64,000 nucleotides of DNA from Fodinicurvata sediminis DSM 21159 (GTDB taxonomy: Bacteria > Pseudomonadota > Alphaproteobacteria > Kiloniellales > DSM-21159). A program made the translations under genes and the position numbers. The stretch lies in contig NZ_ATVH01000015.1 in NCBI RefSeq assembly GCF_000420625.1, forward strand, positions 1-64,000. The letters run 5' to 3'. The notes below the pieces were generated by a model, which did not search any database, was not told the DNA's origin, and was given only the letters and a program-made list of their open reading frames with translations. This document shows positions 1 through 8,112 of the stretch, piece by piece; the first letter of the stretch is position 1, and every line of letters starts with the position of its first letter.

Positions 1-25
1 GTAACCGTCCGCTCAGGACCGCCTT
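1..25. repeat. IS66 left terminal inverted repeat
   Basis: The sequence is complementary to 2508-2532 with two mismatches (positions 15 and 17 of the repeat). It marks the left boundary of the element, which coincides with the window edge. Confidence 0.9.
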
Positions 26-102
26 CAAATTTTGGACAGCATCAGGTTAATTTCCGTCGTTATGTACGTCGTTACTGACGTCAACAAGGACGGAGGCAGT
101 GG

Positions 103-462
103 ATGCGCCAGGAGATACTGACGGGTGTTGAGCGTCGGCGACGCTGGTCGCTGGAGCAAAAGCAGGAGATCCTGGCGGCGGTTGGCGTTGACGGGGCGAC
201 TGTTGCCGATGTGGCGCGGCGCTACGACATCACGCGCCAGCACATCTACCAGTGGCGCCGCGAGCTACGCCAGAAGGGCCTGCTGGCAGACAGCCGTCCG
301 CAGTTCCTGGCGGTGGATCTGGCCCCGGAGGATCCGGGTGCGGATGCGGGCGGGGCCGGCCTTGTCGAGATCGGACTTTGCAATGGCCGTCGCCTGCGCT
401 TGGCCGGCGATGCCCCGGAGGCGGTGGTGCGGCGCATGATCCGCCTGACGGAGGCGGCATGA
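103..462 (+). CDS. tnpA: IS66 accessory protein TnpA
   Basis: A 119-residue small accessory protein of IS66 elements, needed with TnpB for transposition in characterised members; its biochemical role is unsettled. Residues about 9-55 form a helix-turn-helix ([13 protein letters not shown], then [20 protein letters not shown]) like that of Tn3-type and IS3-type orfA proteins, so DNA binding is likely. The ATG at 103 follows a purine-rich GGAGGC stretch. The stop overlaps the start of tnpB in an ATGA junction, implying translational coupling. Confidence 0.92.
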   Translation: MRQEILTGVERRRRWSLEQKQEILAAVGVDGATVADVARRYDITRQHIYQWRRELRQKGLLADSRPQFLAVDLAPEDPGADAGGAGLVEIGLCNGRRLRLAGDAPEAVVRRMIRLTEAA

Positions 463-806
463 TCGGCCCGGGCAATGGTGTGCGCGTCTACCTGGCCTGC
501 GGGGTGACCGACATGCGCAAGGGAATAACCGGTCTTGCTGCGGCAGCGGATCAGGTATTGCGTCAGGACCCCTGCAGCCGTGCGGTCTTTGCCTTTCGCG
601 GCCGGCGCGGGGACCGCATCAAGCTGCTGCACTGGGACGGCCAGGGGTTCTGCCTCTACTACAAGGTTCTGGAGCGCGGACGCTTTCCCTGGCCCTCGCC
701 GGCCGATGGCGTGGCGCGCCTGACCTCGGCGCAGCTGGCGATGCTGTGGGAGGGCATTGACTGGCGCCGTCCGGCCTGGACGGCGGCACCCCTGCGGGCG
801 GGCTGA
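459..806 (+). CDS. tnpB: IS66 accessory protein TnpB
   Basis: A 115-residue protein with the hallmark IS66 Orf2 sequences: [17 protein letters not shown] near the start, then a central [21 protein letters not shown]. It starts at the ATG at 459, inside the tnpA stop (ATGA overlap). An upstream extension of the frame to 252 is only the out-of-frame shadow of tnpA. It is required for transposition in studied IS66 elements, but its molecular function is not known. Length and motifs are normal. Confidence 0.93.
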   Translation: MIGPGNGVRVYLACGVTDMRKGITGLAAAADQVLRQDPCSRAVFAFRGRRGDRIKLLHWDGQGFCLYYKVLERGRFPWPSPADGVARLTSAQLAMLWEGIDWRRPAWTAAPLRAG

Positions 807-870
807 TATTTTATCAGAATCAAGGGGATAGTGCTGTTCCTGGGGAGTCGGCTGGGGTAAACTTCTGCCC

Positions 871-2490
871 ATGATACCGACGCTGGACAGCCTGCCGGAC
901 GACCCGGCCACCCTGAAGGCGATGATCCTCGCCCAGCACGAGGAGGTGACCCGCATGTCGGCCTCGGTGCGGGCCTATGAAAGCCTGGTGGAGGCACTCA
1001 AGGCGCGCATTCTGCGCCTGCGCAAGCAGAAGTTCGGCAGCTCCTCGGAACGCATCACGCGCGAGATCGCCCAGCTGGAGCTGGCCCTGGAGGACCTGCA
1101 GGTCGCCCACGCCCGCGAGTACGGCGGACAGGCGGAGGGCGATCCGGCCCCGACCCCCGAGAGCGAAAGTACGGACAAGCCACAGGGCCGCCGGCGCGGC
1201 CGCCCCCGGGTGGATCCGCAGACACCCCGCACGCGGGAGACCCTGGATCCCGGAGAAGAATGCCCCGACTGCGGCGGACCGCTGCGCCTGTTGGGCGAAG
1301 ATGTTTCGGAACTCCTGGAGCTGGTGACAGCCCAGCTGAAGGTCATTGAGATCGCGCGGCTCAAGAAGTCCTGCCGCTGCTGCGAGAAGGTGGTCCAGCC
1401 CGAGGCACCGAGCCGGCCCATTCCGCGCAGCATGGCGGGCCCGGGCCTGCTGGCCCACATCCTGGTCTCCAAGTTCGACGATCATCTGCCGCTCTATCGC
1501 CAGACCGAGATCCTGGCCCGCCAGGGCGCGGAGATCCCGCGCTCGACCCTGGTCGACTGGTGCGGCCAGTCCATGGCCGTGGTCGCCCCACTGGTCGCGC
1601 GTATCAAGGACCATGTCCTGGCGGGCGATCGCCTGCATGGCGATGACACCCCGATCAAGGTCCTGGATCCGCGCCGCCCCAAGGCGGCGGCCAGCGCCAA
1701 GGCCGTCAAGGAGGGGCGGATCTGGACCTATGTGCGCGATGACCGCGCCTGGGGCTGTACCGACCCGCCGGCGGTGGCCTACTGGTTCTCGCCGGACCGC
1801 AAGGGGGTGCATCCCCAGGAGCATCTCAAGGACTTCCGCGGCATTCTGCAGGCCGATGCCTATGCCGGGTTCCGCAAGCTTTATGAACCCGACGCCGAGG
1901 GCAAGGTGCGCGTGCGCGAGGCGGCCTGCTGGGCGCATCTGCGCCGGGACTTCCACGACGTCTGGAAGGCCACCGGCTCCAAGTTGGCGGAAGAGGCCTT
2001 GAACCGTATCGGGGCCCTCTACGATCTCGAGCGGGCGATATCCGGTCAGGCACCGGAGATGCGTTATCGCCAGCGCCAGGCGCACAGCCGGCCACGTGTC
2101 GAGGCCTTCCGCACATGGTGCGAGGCGCAGCTGGCACGTATCTCGGGCAAGAGCGGTCTGGCCAAGGCCATGCGCTATGCCCTGAACCGCTGGCCGGCGT
2201 TCACGCTGTTCCTGGAAGACGGGCGTGTTGCCATCGACAACAACGTCGCTGAACGGGCCATGCGGCCCATCGCCATCGGCCGCAAGAACTATCTCTTTGC
2301 CGGTTCGGACGCCGGTGGCGAGACCCTGGCCGATGCCATGACGCTGATCGAGGCCGCCAAGCTGTCCGGCCACGACCCGCAGGCCTATCTGGCCAATGTC
2401 CTGGCCCGCATCAACGACCATCCGATCAACCGGATCGATGACCTCCTGCCCTGGAACTGGACGAACCCGGCCCTGGCCAAGGCAGCCTGA
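871..2490 (+). CDS. tnpC: IS66 transposase TnpC (DDE)
   Basis: A 539-residue transposase catalysing strand transfer. Residues about 20-80 are charged and coiled-coil-like; a zinc-finger segment follows (CPDCGGPL near 132, CRCC near 168), then the DDE core. Visible acidic residues sit in HGDDTPIKVL (about 258), QADAYAGF (about 330) and DNNVAERAMRPIAIGRKN (about 455). The C-terminal cap ends PWNWTNPALAKAA. It lies 64 bp after tnpB and stops 18 bp before the right inverted repeat. No frameshift or premature stop is seen. Confidence 0.95.
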   Translation: MIPTLDSLPDDPATLKAMILAQHEEVTRMSASVRAYESLVEALKARILRLRKQKFGSSSERITREIAQLELALEDLQVAHAREYGGQAEGDPAPTPESESTDKPQGRRRGRPRVDPQTPRTRETLDPGEECPDCGGPLRLLGEDVSELLELVTAQLKVIEIARLKKSCRCCEKVVQPEAPSRPIPRSMAGPGLLAHILVSKFDDHLPLYRQTEILARQGAEIPRSTLVDWCGQSMAVVAPLVARIKDHVLAGDRLHGDDTPIKVLDPRRPKAAASAKAVKEGRIWTYVRDDRAWGCTDPPAVAYWFSPDRKGVHPQEHLKDFRGILQADAYAGFRKLYEPDAEGKVRVREAACWAHLRRDFHDVWKATGSKLAEEALNRIGALYDLERAISGQAPEMRYRQRQAHSRPRVEAFRTWCEAQLARISGKSGLAKAMRYALNRWPAFTLFLEDGRVAIDNNVAERAMRPIAIGRKNYLFAGSDAGGETLADAMTLIEAAKLSGHDPQAYLANVLARINDHPINRIDDLLPWNWTNPALAKAA

Positions 2491-2507
2491 TCAATCAGCA
2501 GGATTGC

Positions 2508-2532
2508 AAGGCGGTACAGAGCGGACGGTTAC
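2508..2532. repeat. IS66 right terminal inverted repeat
   Basis: Reverse complement of 1-25 at 23 of 25 positions. It ends at GGTTAC, after which base composition switches abruptly from GC-rich to very AT-rich. Confidence 0.9.
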
Positions 2533-2667
2533 GAATTTTTTAAAGAAATACGAAAATTAATTAAATTTGACCAAGATAAATTAGAATGTATATATGAAAA
2601 TAACATTGTGAAAAATATATATAGCAAAAATCAAATTAATAGCTTTATAAATAAGCACAAGTTATAA
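2533..2667 (+). pseudogene. 3' remnant of an AT-rich gene cut by the IS66 element
   Basis: Directly after the right inverted repeat one frame stays open for 44 codons and ends in TAA. It encodes a lysine- and isoleucine-rich tail beginning EFFKEIRKLIKFDQDKLEC and ending INSFINKHKL. Such an open run is unlikely by chance in DNA this AT-rich, and it begins exactly at the element edge. I infer the C-terminus of a gene whose 5' part lies left of the window. The family cannot be recognised. The AT-rich DNA up to 2741 holds nothing else recognisable and looks horizontally acquired. Confidence 0.5.
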
Positions 2668-2741
2668 ATTTAAATAATTATGATATTTAAGTATTTTATT
2701 AATTTAATAATTACAGAAAATCTCGCGGTATAGGCTGCAGA

Positions 2742-3467
2742 ATGAAATCCACAAAATACAAATTTCGGCCCTACTACCTTCTGCGTCCACGCCTGTGGCG
2801 CGAGCACATCAAACCCATCGACCTGCGCACGGCCCTATCGCTCGAATGGGGCTATGGATATATCCGTATTCCCAAGGCCGCGAACAGCACCATCATCGGC
2901 ACCCTGCAGCAGAATTTTCCGGAGGCACGAATCACCTCGAAGCGTGTCGGTGACATCAAGAAGCAGTACCTGCATTACAGTGACCTGTCCCTGACCCAGG
3001 CCATCACTCTTCCCCGCAGGCTGTTCACCTTTACGATCGTGCGCAATCCCTATTCCCGTGCGCTCTCCGCCTACCTCAACAAGATTGCGGAAGATCGCAT
3101 GCCAGAGCACAAGAAACACAGTGCCCAGATCGAAAGCTACGATGAAGGCCGGCTTTCGTTCCGCGGCTTCTGCCGCTACCTGGCCGAGGGGGGAGAGCGG
3201 GACAATCCCCACTGGATGCGCCAGACGCGTATCCTGGGCATCGCCGACCGGATCGATTACCTGGGCAAGCTGGAAAGCCTGGACGACGACCTGCCGGCCA
3301 TCGTGCGGCGCATCTCGCCCGCCGTGGACCTGACCATCCAGCGGAAAGGCCAGCGAACCGGCGCATCCGGGAAACTGCACGCCTATTACGATACGGAATG
3401 CCGCCAGATCGTGGAAGCAGTCTATGACCGTGATTTCGGCGAGCTGGGCTACGTGAAAGAGCTTTGA
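2742..3467 (+). CDS. sulfotransferase, Sulfotransfer_2-like
   Basis: A 241-residue protein resembling the carbohydrate (HNK-1/chondroitin type) sulfotransferase group, which moves sulfate from PAPS to sugar hydroxyls. The 5'-phosphosulfate loop is recognisable as IRIPKAANSTIIGTL (about residue 43) and the 3'-phosphate site as FTIVRNPYSRALSAY (about residue 90). It starts at the ATG at 2742 with only a weak ribosome site. Codon use is GC-rich, unlike the AT-rich leader just upstream. It is convergent with the sulfotransferase-like gene at 3512. The acceptor is unknown; context suggests a surface polysaccharide. Confidence 0.8.
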   Translation: MKSTKYKFRPYYLLRPRLWREHIKPIDLRTALSLEWGYGYIRIPKAANSTIIGTLQQNFPEARITSKRVGDIKKQYLHYSDLSLTQAITLPRRLFTFTIVRNPYSRALSAYLNKIAEDRMPEHKKHSAQIESYDEGRLSFRGFCRYLAEGGERDNPHWMRQTRILGIADRIDYLGKLESLDDDLPAIVRRISPAVDLTIQRKGQRTGASGKLHAYYDTECRQIVEAVYDRDFGELGYVKEL

Positions 3468-3511
3468 GGGAATGACACAGATGTCGGCATCGGCCTGGAC
3501 ATGATCTTTCC

Positions 3512-4369
3512 TCAGATGTCCTTCGGTATCGCTTCACTTCCGAAAATCAGGCTGGCGTAATCAACCACCTCCGGATGCCGCCGGATGACCCTCCGGCAGA
3601 TCTCCTTGTTGCCCTGGTCCCATCTGGACAGCGTGTTCCTTGTGTTCTTCATTTCCGTGCCCTCGAAACTGCTGCCCTTGCCCGCATCGGACACGAAGTC
3701 GAGGTGCGCATCCCTGTTCCTGTAACCGATGGATTCGACGATCTGATCGCGATAGGCCCTGTCCTCCGCCCAGCGGTCAAACACGATGGGAACGAAGCTG
3801 CCGCGTGTCGCAGAGTTTGGGTAGAGGGCCAGGAAAGCATAACCTGACCACAGGCTAAGGCGGCCATTCAGCGATCTTTCTATGAAATCGTCATCCCTTG
3901 TCCTTATGCGTTGCAGCAGGCTCATTTTCTTCCGGCGCCGCTTCTTCATGCCGGCACGCAACATCTTCTCCTTGGAGGCAAGCATGTTGAACGGGTTTCT
4001 CAAGACAATGAAATTCGTTCTGCTTTGGGGCGTGCCAAAGTGCTCAACGATGGGCTTGTCCAGCAGGTCTTCGTCAAATTTGCGCAGATCGTAATTCTCG
4101 AAGCTGACCAACAGGTTCCGCCTGGTGCTTCTGCGCTTGAACTCATCGACCAGGTCTTCATTGAGCTGCTTCTTTCCGTCCACCCTGATGGCATAGGATT
4201 TATGACCCTCCGGCATGGACACGCCCGAGGGATCATCGAACAGATCCACGCCCGGCTTACGTCTGTTGAAGAACAGGGTGTTCTCCTGATCCAGGCCCAT
4301 CAACCAATTGATGATGGGATGGTTCCCGCTGCGCTGCAGGCCGAAGAGTTTCCAAAGGTTATATGACAT
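3512..4369 (-). CDS. sulfotransferase-like protein
   Basis: A 285-residue protein. The N-terminus carries a P-loop-like KLFGLQRSGNHPIINWL (residues about 5-21), and a mid-protein FIVLRNPFNMLAS matches the 3'-phosphate-binding segment of PAPS-dependent sulfotransferases. A basic KKRRRKK stretch follows. The start is taken at the ATG at 4369 (AGGGAACC upstream), because extending to 4531 would run into the HAD gene and lacks family similarity. It lies 52 bp after the HAD gene on the same strand, so it may be the last gene of the kdsB-HAD transcript. The acceptor is unknown. Confidence 0.65.
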   Translation of the reverse strand: MSYNLWKLFGLQRSGNHPIINWLMGLDQENTLFFNRRKPGVDLFDDPSGVSMPEGHKSYAIRVDGKKQLNEDLVDEFKRRSTRRNLLVSFENYDLRKFDEDLLDKPIVEHFGTPQSRTNFIVLRNPFNMLASKEKMLRAGMKKRRRKKMSLLQRIRTRDDDFIERSLNGRLSLWSGYAFLALYPNSATRGSFVPIVFDRWAEDRAYRDQIVESIGYRNRDAHLDFVSDAGKGSSFEGTEMKNTRNTLSRWDQGNKEICRRVIRRHPEVVDYASLIFGSEAIPKDI

Positions 4370-4421
4370 CCGGTTCCCTGTTGCTTTTGTCGTGGTGAAA
4401 GGCTGATGTCCGCACAGTAAT

Positions 4422-5090
4422 TCATTCAGCTGAGAAGATCCTGACGATCTGATGCAAATCCTGCACAGCCAGTGTATCCTCGGCCAACAGTTCGCCGGGC
4501 TCAGGCTGCCATTCGGACTCATGGGCGACATAGACGAAGTCCAGGCTGTAGTGGCGCGCGACCTCCCGATCCACCCGGGAATCCCCCAGCAACAGGCCCT
4601 CGCCAGAGCCCAGATCTTCCAGCCCGGCGCGCTTCATGTTATTGAACTTGTCGTCAGGCGAGCCATAGATGCCCCGGAACCACTGCGCCAGGCCGCGTTC
4701 GGCAAAGATCTCGCGCAGTTCCGCCTCGCTGCCGCCGGAGTTGACGTAACAGGCGATGTTCCGCGCCTGCAGTGCGGGCAGCAGCTCTTCCACGCCCGGG
4801 ATGAGGGCGCAATCCCTCAGGCCCTGGCGCACGATCCGGCCATAGCGGTCCACGGCCTGCCTGACCGGTTCCTCCGGTGCGCTTATGCCCTTCATGCTGC
4901 GGAAGAAGTGGTCGAACTTCACCTGGCGCGCGATGCCGCCGTTGGCCTGGTGCCAGGCGACGAACTCGGCCACCAGGGCCGGATCCTCGCCCTCCAGCGC
5001 CTGGGCGAAGGCCTGGGACTTCAGGCGGTTGGAGGCCAGGATCACGCCGTCGCAGTCGAAGACCGCAACGTGGTAGCGCGCCCGTTGCAT
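4422..5090 (-). CDS. HAD-superfamily phosphatase
   Basis: A 222-residue HAD hydrolase of the phosphoglycolate-phosphatase-like type. Motif I is FDCDGVILASN (residues 10-20, nucleophile and acid Asp); motif II lies in CYVNSGGSEAEL; motifs III/IV fall around KRAGL and LLLGDSRVDREVA. Such enzymes dephosphorylate small sugar phosphates or similar. It sits 33 bp downstream of the KdsB-like gene, so a KdsC-like step (dephosphorylating an ulosonate phosphate before CMP activation) is plausible. That role is inferred from context: true KdsC proteins are shorter, tetrameric C0-type HADs, whereas this one has a cap domain. Confidence 0.75.
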   Translation of the reverse strand: MQRARYHVAVFDCDGVILASNRLKSQAFAQALEGEDPALVAEFVAWHQANGGIARQVKFDHFFRSMKGISAPEEPVRQAVDRYGRIVRQGLRDCALIPGVEELLPALQARNIACYVNSGGSEAELREIFAERGLAQWFRGIYGSPDDKFNNMKRAGLEDLGSGEGLLLGDSRVDREVARHYSLDFVYVAHESEWQPEPGELLAEDTLAVQDLHQIVRIFSAE

Positions 5091-5123
5091 CAGAGGGGGG
5101 CCTGCATCAACGCCGCGCCCGCA

Positions 5124-5864
5124 TCACTTGGCAGCAGCCCGTTCGCGGAAAAGTTCGCGCACCCGCACCAGGTCCTCGGGCGTGTCCACGGCGACGGAGC
5201 TGGTGGAGACCTCGACCATCTGCACCTCGTGGCCCATTTCCAGGAAGCGCAGGATCTCGATGTCCTCCACCTGCTCGTGCGGGGTCTTGCCGCCGCGCTC
5301 GGCGAAGGCGGCCAAGGCGGCGCGCGGGAAGGCATAGATGCAGACCTGCTTGTGCGACCAGGCGAAGACGCCGTCCTTGCGTGCCGGGATCGGCCCCCGC
5401 GACATGTAGAGCAGGCGCCCGTCCAGGCGCGTCACCAGCTTGGGCACAGTGGGGCTGCGGTACTCGCGCTCGTCGGCGATGGCGCACATGGCGTTGAAAA
5501 TGCGCTCGGGCTCGGCCTCGGCTCGGGCCAGCACGGCGCAGATATCCTCGGGCCGGATCAGCGGCTCGTCCCCCTGGACGTTGATGAAGGTCTCGGCCTC
5601 GATCTGTTTCGCCGCGTGATAGACCCGGTCGGTGCCGGTCAGGCAATCGTCCGGCGTCATCACCACCTGCGCCCCGCCGGCGCGCCCGGCCTCGGCGATG
5701 CGGTCGTCGTCGGTGGCGATGAAGACCTGCTCCGGACTGGTGGCCTGGCAGCAGCGCTCCCAGACATGCAGGATCATCGGCCGCCCCTCGATCTCGACCA
5801 GCGGCTTGCCGGGATAGCGCGAGGAGGTGTAGCGGGCCGGGATGACGATGGCTGCGTTTGGCAC
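5124..5864 (-). CDS. kdsB: CMP-ulosonic acid synthetase (KdsB type)
   Basis: A 246-residue cytidylyltransferase joining CTP to a 3-deoxy-ulosonic acid, classically Kdo, to give the CMP-sugar. The N-terminal IPARYTSSRYPGKPL (residues about 7-21) is the KdsB signature; INVQGDEPLI, REYRSPTVPK, HKQVCIYAF and AVDTPEDLVRVREL also match. The start is set at the GTG at 5864, preceded by AAGGAA. An upstream extension to 5942 only reads through the palindromic repeat. The HAD gene follows at 33 bp. Being in a polysaccharide locus rather than with kdsA, it may be a capsule-dedicated paralogue. Confidence 0.88.
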   Translation of the reverse strand: MPNAAIVIPARYTSSRYPGKPLVEIEGRPMILHVWERCCQATSPEQVFIATDDDRIAEAGRAGGAQVVMTPDDCLTGTDRVYHAAKQIEAETFINVQGDEPLIRPEDICAVLARAEAEPERIFNAMCAIADEREYRSPTVPKLVTRLDGRLLYMSRGPIPARKDGVFAWSHKQVCIYAFPRAALAAFAERGGKTPHEQVEDIEILRFLEMGHEVQMVEVSTSSVAVDTPEDLVRVRELFRERAAAK

Positions 5865-5914
5865 GGGTGGTTTCCTTCGGTTAGGCTTTGCGGTGGCGGT
5901 GGTGCGTGTGGCCG

Positions 5915-6409
5915 ATCCTTCGAGGCTCGCTAACGCTCGCACCTCAGGATGAGGCTTCGAGGCTCCGCGCTAACGCGATCCGCCTCAGGATGAGGTTTAT
6001 CCTTTAATTACAGCTCACTAACATCCTCCCAATTCACCTCATGCTGAGGTGCCCGGCCCGGAGGGACGGGCCTCGAAGCAGCCTGGCACCGGTGTTGAGG
6101 CCGGGGTCATGCCAACGGCGCCGTCCGAGCTGGCCGCCGATCCTTCGAGACGCCGCCTGTCGGCGGCTCCTCAGGATGAGGTTATCTTTTATCTGTAGCT
6201 CTCTAACTCTCTAATTTGCTCCCAAACCTCCTCATGCTGAGGTGCTCTGCCGGAGGCAGAGCCTCGAAGCACCTCATGCTGAGGAGCATGACCCGAAGGG
6301 GCATGCCTCGAAGCATTGGCACCGGCGGCGCCGTTGGCATGCTTTCCCGGCACAACCGCCTGTGCCAGCCTCCTTCGAGGCTCGCTATGGCTCGCACCTC
6401 AGGATGAGG
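5915..6409. repeat. cluster of palindromic repeats between kdsB and the aldolase gene
   Basis: Seven copies of the dispersed hairpin repeat: 5915-5954, 5955-5995, 6037-6081, 6140-6181, 6230-6271, 6272-6315 and 6370-6409. Examples of paired inner stems are GCTCTGCC/GGCAGAGC (6244-6262) and GCCGCC/GGCGGC (6152-6166). The outer arms are CATGCT/AGCATG or CATCCT/AGGATG. A linker with GGCGCCGTTGGCAT lies at 6327-6340. No gene is visible in this 0.58-kb gap. Confidence 0.88.
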
Positions 6410-6443
6410 TCAGTTTTATTGAGCTTTTCCTTACTCTGGCTCC

Positions 6444-8069
6444 TCACATAGCATAGACCGACGATGCCGTCAGGTTGTAGCGTGTGGGCGTCAGCGAGAC
6501 GACGGGCAGGTCGGGGTGCTGTGCCTGGAAATCCTCCAGGAAGCCGTTCATGGCGCGGAACTTGTCGTTGGCCCCGTCATAGCCGTCGAAGCCGGCCACC
6601 AGAATTTCGCGCGCCCCGCCGCCGGCGGCGGCGGCCATGGCATAGGCGGCCACCAGGGGGGCCGGCACGACACAACCGTTGGGCGTCACCTGCAGCGCGT
6701 GGCGCTGCACGGCCATGCCGTAGTCCAGCACCTCGCGCCCCTCGAGCTGGTGGCGCAGATCGTCGGGCAAGCTGTCCTTCGGGGTCAGCAGCGGTTTCTC
6801 GCGCCAGCCGTCGGCAGAACCCAACAGCTGCAGCATGCGCCCGGGATGGCAACAGGCCACGCTGTCCACCAGCTCGGCCGGCACGAAGGAAATGGGGTTC
6901 AGGGCGATGACATGGGGACGGTCGCGCTCGATGTAGCGCGCCAGGGCCGGCCAGTGCCGCTCGGCCGAGGGGCCGGCCGCGATCAGCAGGACCTGTTGCC
7001 CGGCAAAGGCGCCATCGGCCGACCAGCTGCCCTCGGCCTGGGCGAACTGGCCCAACAGGGCGTTGTCCACGCCCGCGGGGCTGTAGGCCCGGCCGCCGGA
7101 GCGGCCCAGTACCTCGATCAGGGCGATGATGTCGTTGGCGTCGAAGCGCTCGTCCGTCAGCATGTCCTGGACATAGGTCGGGTGGACCTCGTGCAGCCCG
7201 GCCAGATAATAGAACAGGTTCTTGCCCCAGCCGTAGTGCGCGTGCAGCGCGGCGATCCCGTTGTTGGCAAAGTCGTAAAGCGGCGCCGGGCGAACCAGTT
7301 TCAAGTCGCGCTGCTGCAGCTCGGCGACCAGGTATTCCATCTGGGTGTTGCCGGCGCCGCGGCCCATGCCGCGCACCGTGGCATCGATCCAGCCGGCGCC
7401 GGCGTCCAGGGCCGCCAGGCTGTTGGACACGCCATAGCCCGTGTTGTCATGGCCGTGGAAACCGATGGGCCCGTTCCAGGCCCGGCGCAGGGCGGCCACG
7501 GTCCCCTGGACCGCCGCGGCATCCATGTTGCCCAGGGAATCGGCGAAATAGAGCGCTTCGACGCCACCGAAACCGACAGCCGCTTGGGCCAGCTCGCCCA
7601 GCCGCTCCGGCGTGCAGCTGTTCGCCTGCATGATGTTGAGCCCGATGCGATAGCCCAGGCGCGACAGCTCGGCCACCACCGGGCCGCAGGACTCGACCTG
7701 GCCCACGTGGGCGGCGATGCGCACCAGATCGACAGGCGACTCTGATGCGGGGGAGAAATGACGGCGGATTAACTGCGCCGGCCCCGGTTCCTCCTTCAGG
7801 TAGTCGCCGGCATTGATCATGACGCCATAGGTCAGATTGCCGGGCAGGTCCAGGCTGTCCAGGAAGGCGTCGGTAGTATAGGCGAAGGGCCCCAGGAAGC
7901 GGGCCTTGGGCGTGAAGCGGAAGCCGATCTCCACCACATCCACGCCACAGCGCGCCATGGCCGACAGGTAATCCGCGACCAGCTCGGCGTCGAAGTCCCA
8001 GTCGTTGTAATAGCCCCCGTCGCGCAGGGTGCAGTCGAGAAGCATCAGGTCCTTTGGCACAGCATTCAC
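6444..8069 (-). CDS. DRE-TIM (HMGL-like) aldolase fused to a second domain
   Basis: A 541-residue two-domain protein. Residues about 8-290 are a DRE-TIM metallolyase barrel: LDCTLRDGG (residues 11-19, catalytic Arg and metal Asp), VDVVEIGFRF, and the metal-binding FHGHDNTGYG. The family includes 4-hydroxy-2-oxovalerate aldolase, which joins pyruvate to aldehydes reversibly. The C-terminal 190 residues start at LLIAAGPSAERH and resemble nucleotide- or sugar-binding domains near glycan genes (EILVAGFDGYDG). Beside a KdsB-like synthetase and a HAD phosphatase, synthesis of a 2-keto-3-deoxy sugar acid is a reasonable inference. The substrate is unknown. Confidence 0.78.
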   Translation of the reverse strand: MNAVPKDLMLLDCTLRDGGYYNDWDFDAELVADYLSAMARCGVDVVEIGFRFTPKARFLGPFAYTTDAFLDSLDLPGNLTYGVMINAGDYLKEEPGPAQLIRRHFSPASESPVDLVRIAAHVGQVESCGPVVAELSRLGYRIGLNIMQANSCTPERLGELAQAAVGFGGVEALYFADSLGNMDAAAVQGTVAALRRAWNGPIGFHGHDNTGYGVSNSLAALDAGAGWIDATVRGMGRGAGNTQMEYLVAELQQRDLKLVRPAPLYDFANNGIAALHAHYGWGKNLFYYLAGLHEVHPTYVQDMLTDERFDANDIIALIEVLGRSGGRAYSPAGVDNALLGQFAQAEGSWSADGAFAGQQVLLIAAGPSAERHWPALARYIERDRPHVIALNPISFVPAELVDSVACCHPGRMLQLLGSADGWREKPLLTPKDSLPDDLRHQLEGREVLDYGMAVQRHALQVTPNGCVVPAPLVAAYAMAAAAGGGAREILVAGFDGYDGANDKFRAMNGFLEDFQAQHPDLPVVSLTPTRYNLTASSVYAM

Positions 8070-8112
8070 CCCAAAAGTATGGGAAAAGGTCTAACCAAAG
8101 CGCCGCATGACT

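Larger units (their letters stand above)
1..2532 (+). mobile_element. IS66-family insertion sequence, apparently complete
   Basis: Three consecutive same-strand genes (tnpA, tnpB, tnpC) lie between terminal inverted repeats: 1-25 and 2508-2532 match at 23 of 25 positions, the first 14 perfectly, and begin GTAA as IS66 ends do. The total of about 2.53 kb and the gene order are typical of the family. All three reading frames are open, so the element may be active. The window starts exactly at the left end, so the 8-bp target duplication usual for IS66 cannot be checked; its right copy would be 2533-2540. Confidence 0.93.

Noticed and set aside
820-2421. Long open frame (533 codons) on the minus strand opposite tnpC
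   Set aside because: Mirror frame of a GC-rich transposase gene; low-complexity Gly/Ala/Arg product with no family resemblance and no ribosome site.
5865-5942. Longer start for the KdsB-type gene
   Set aside because: The extension translates repeat sequence; the GTG at 5864 has a ribosome site and gives the family's normal length.
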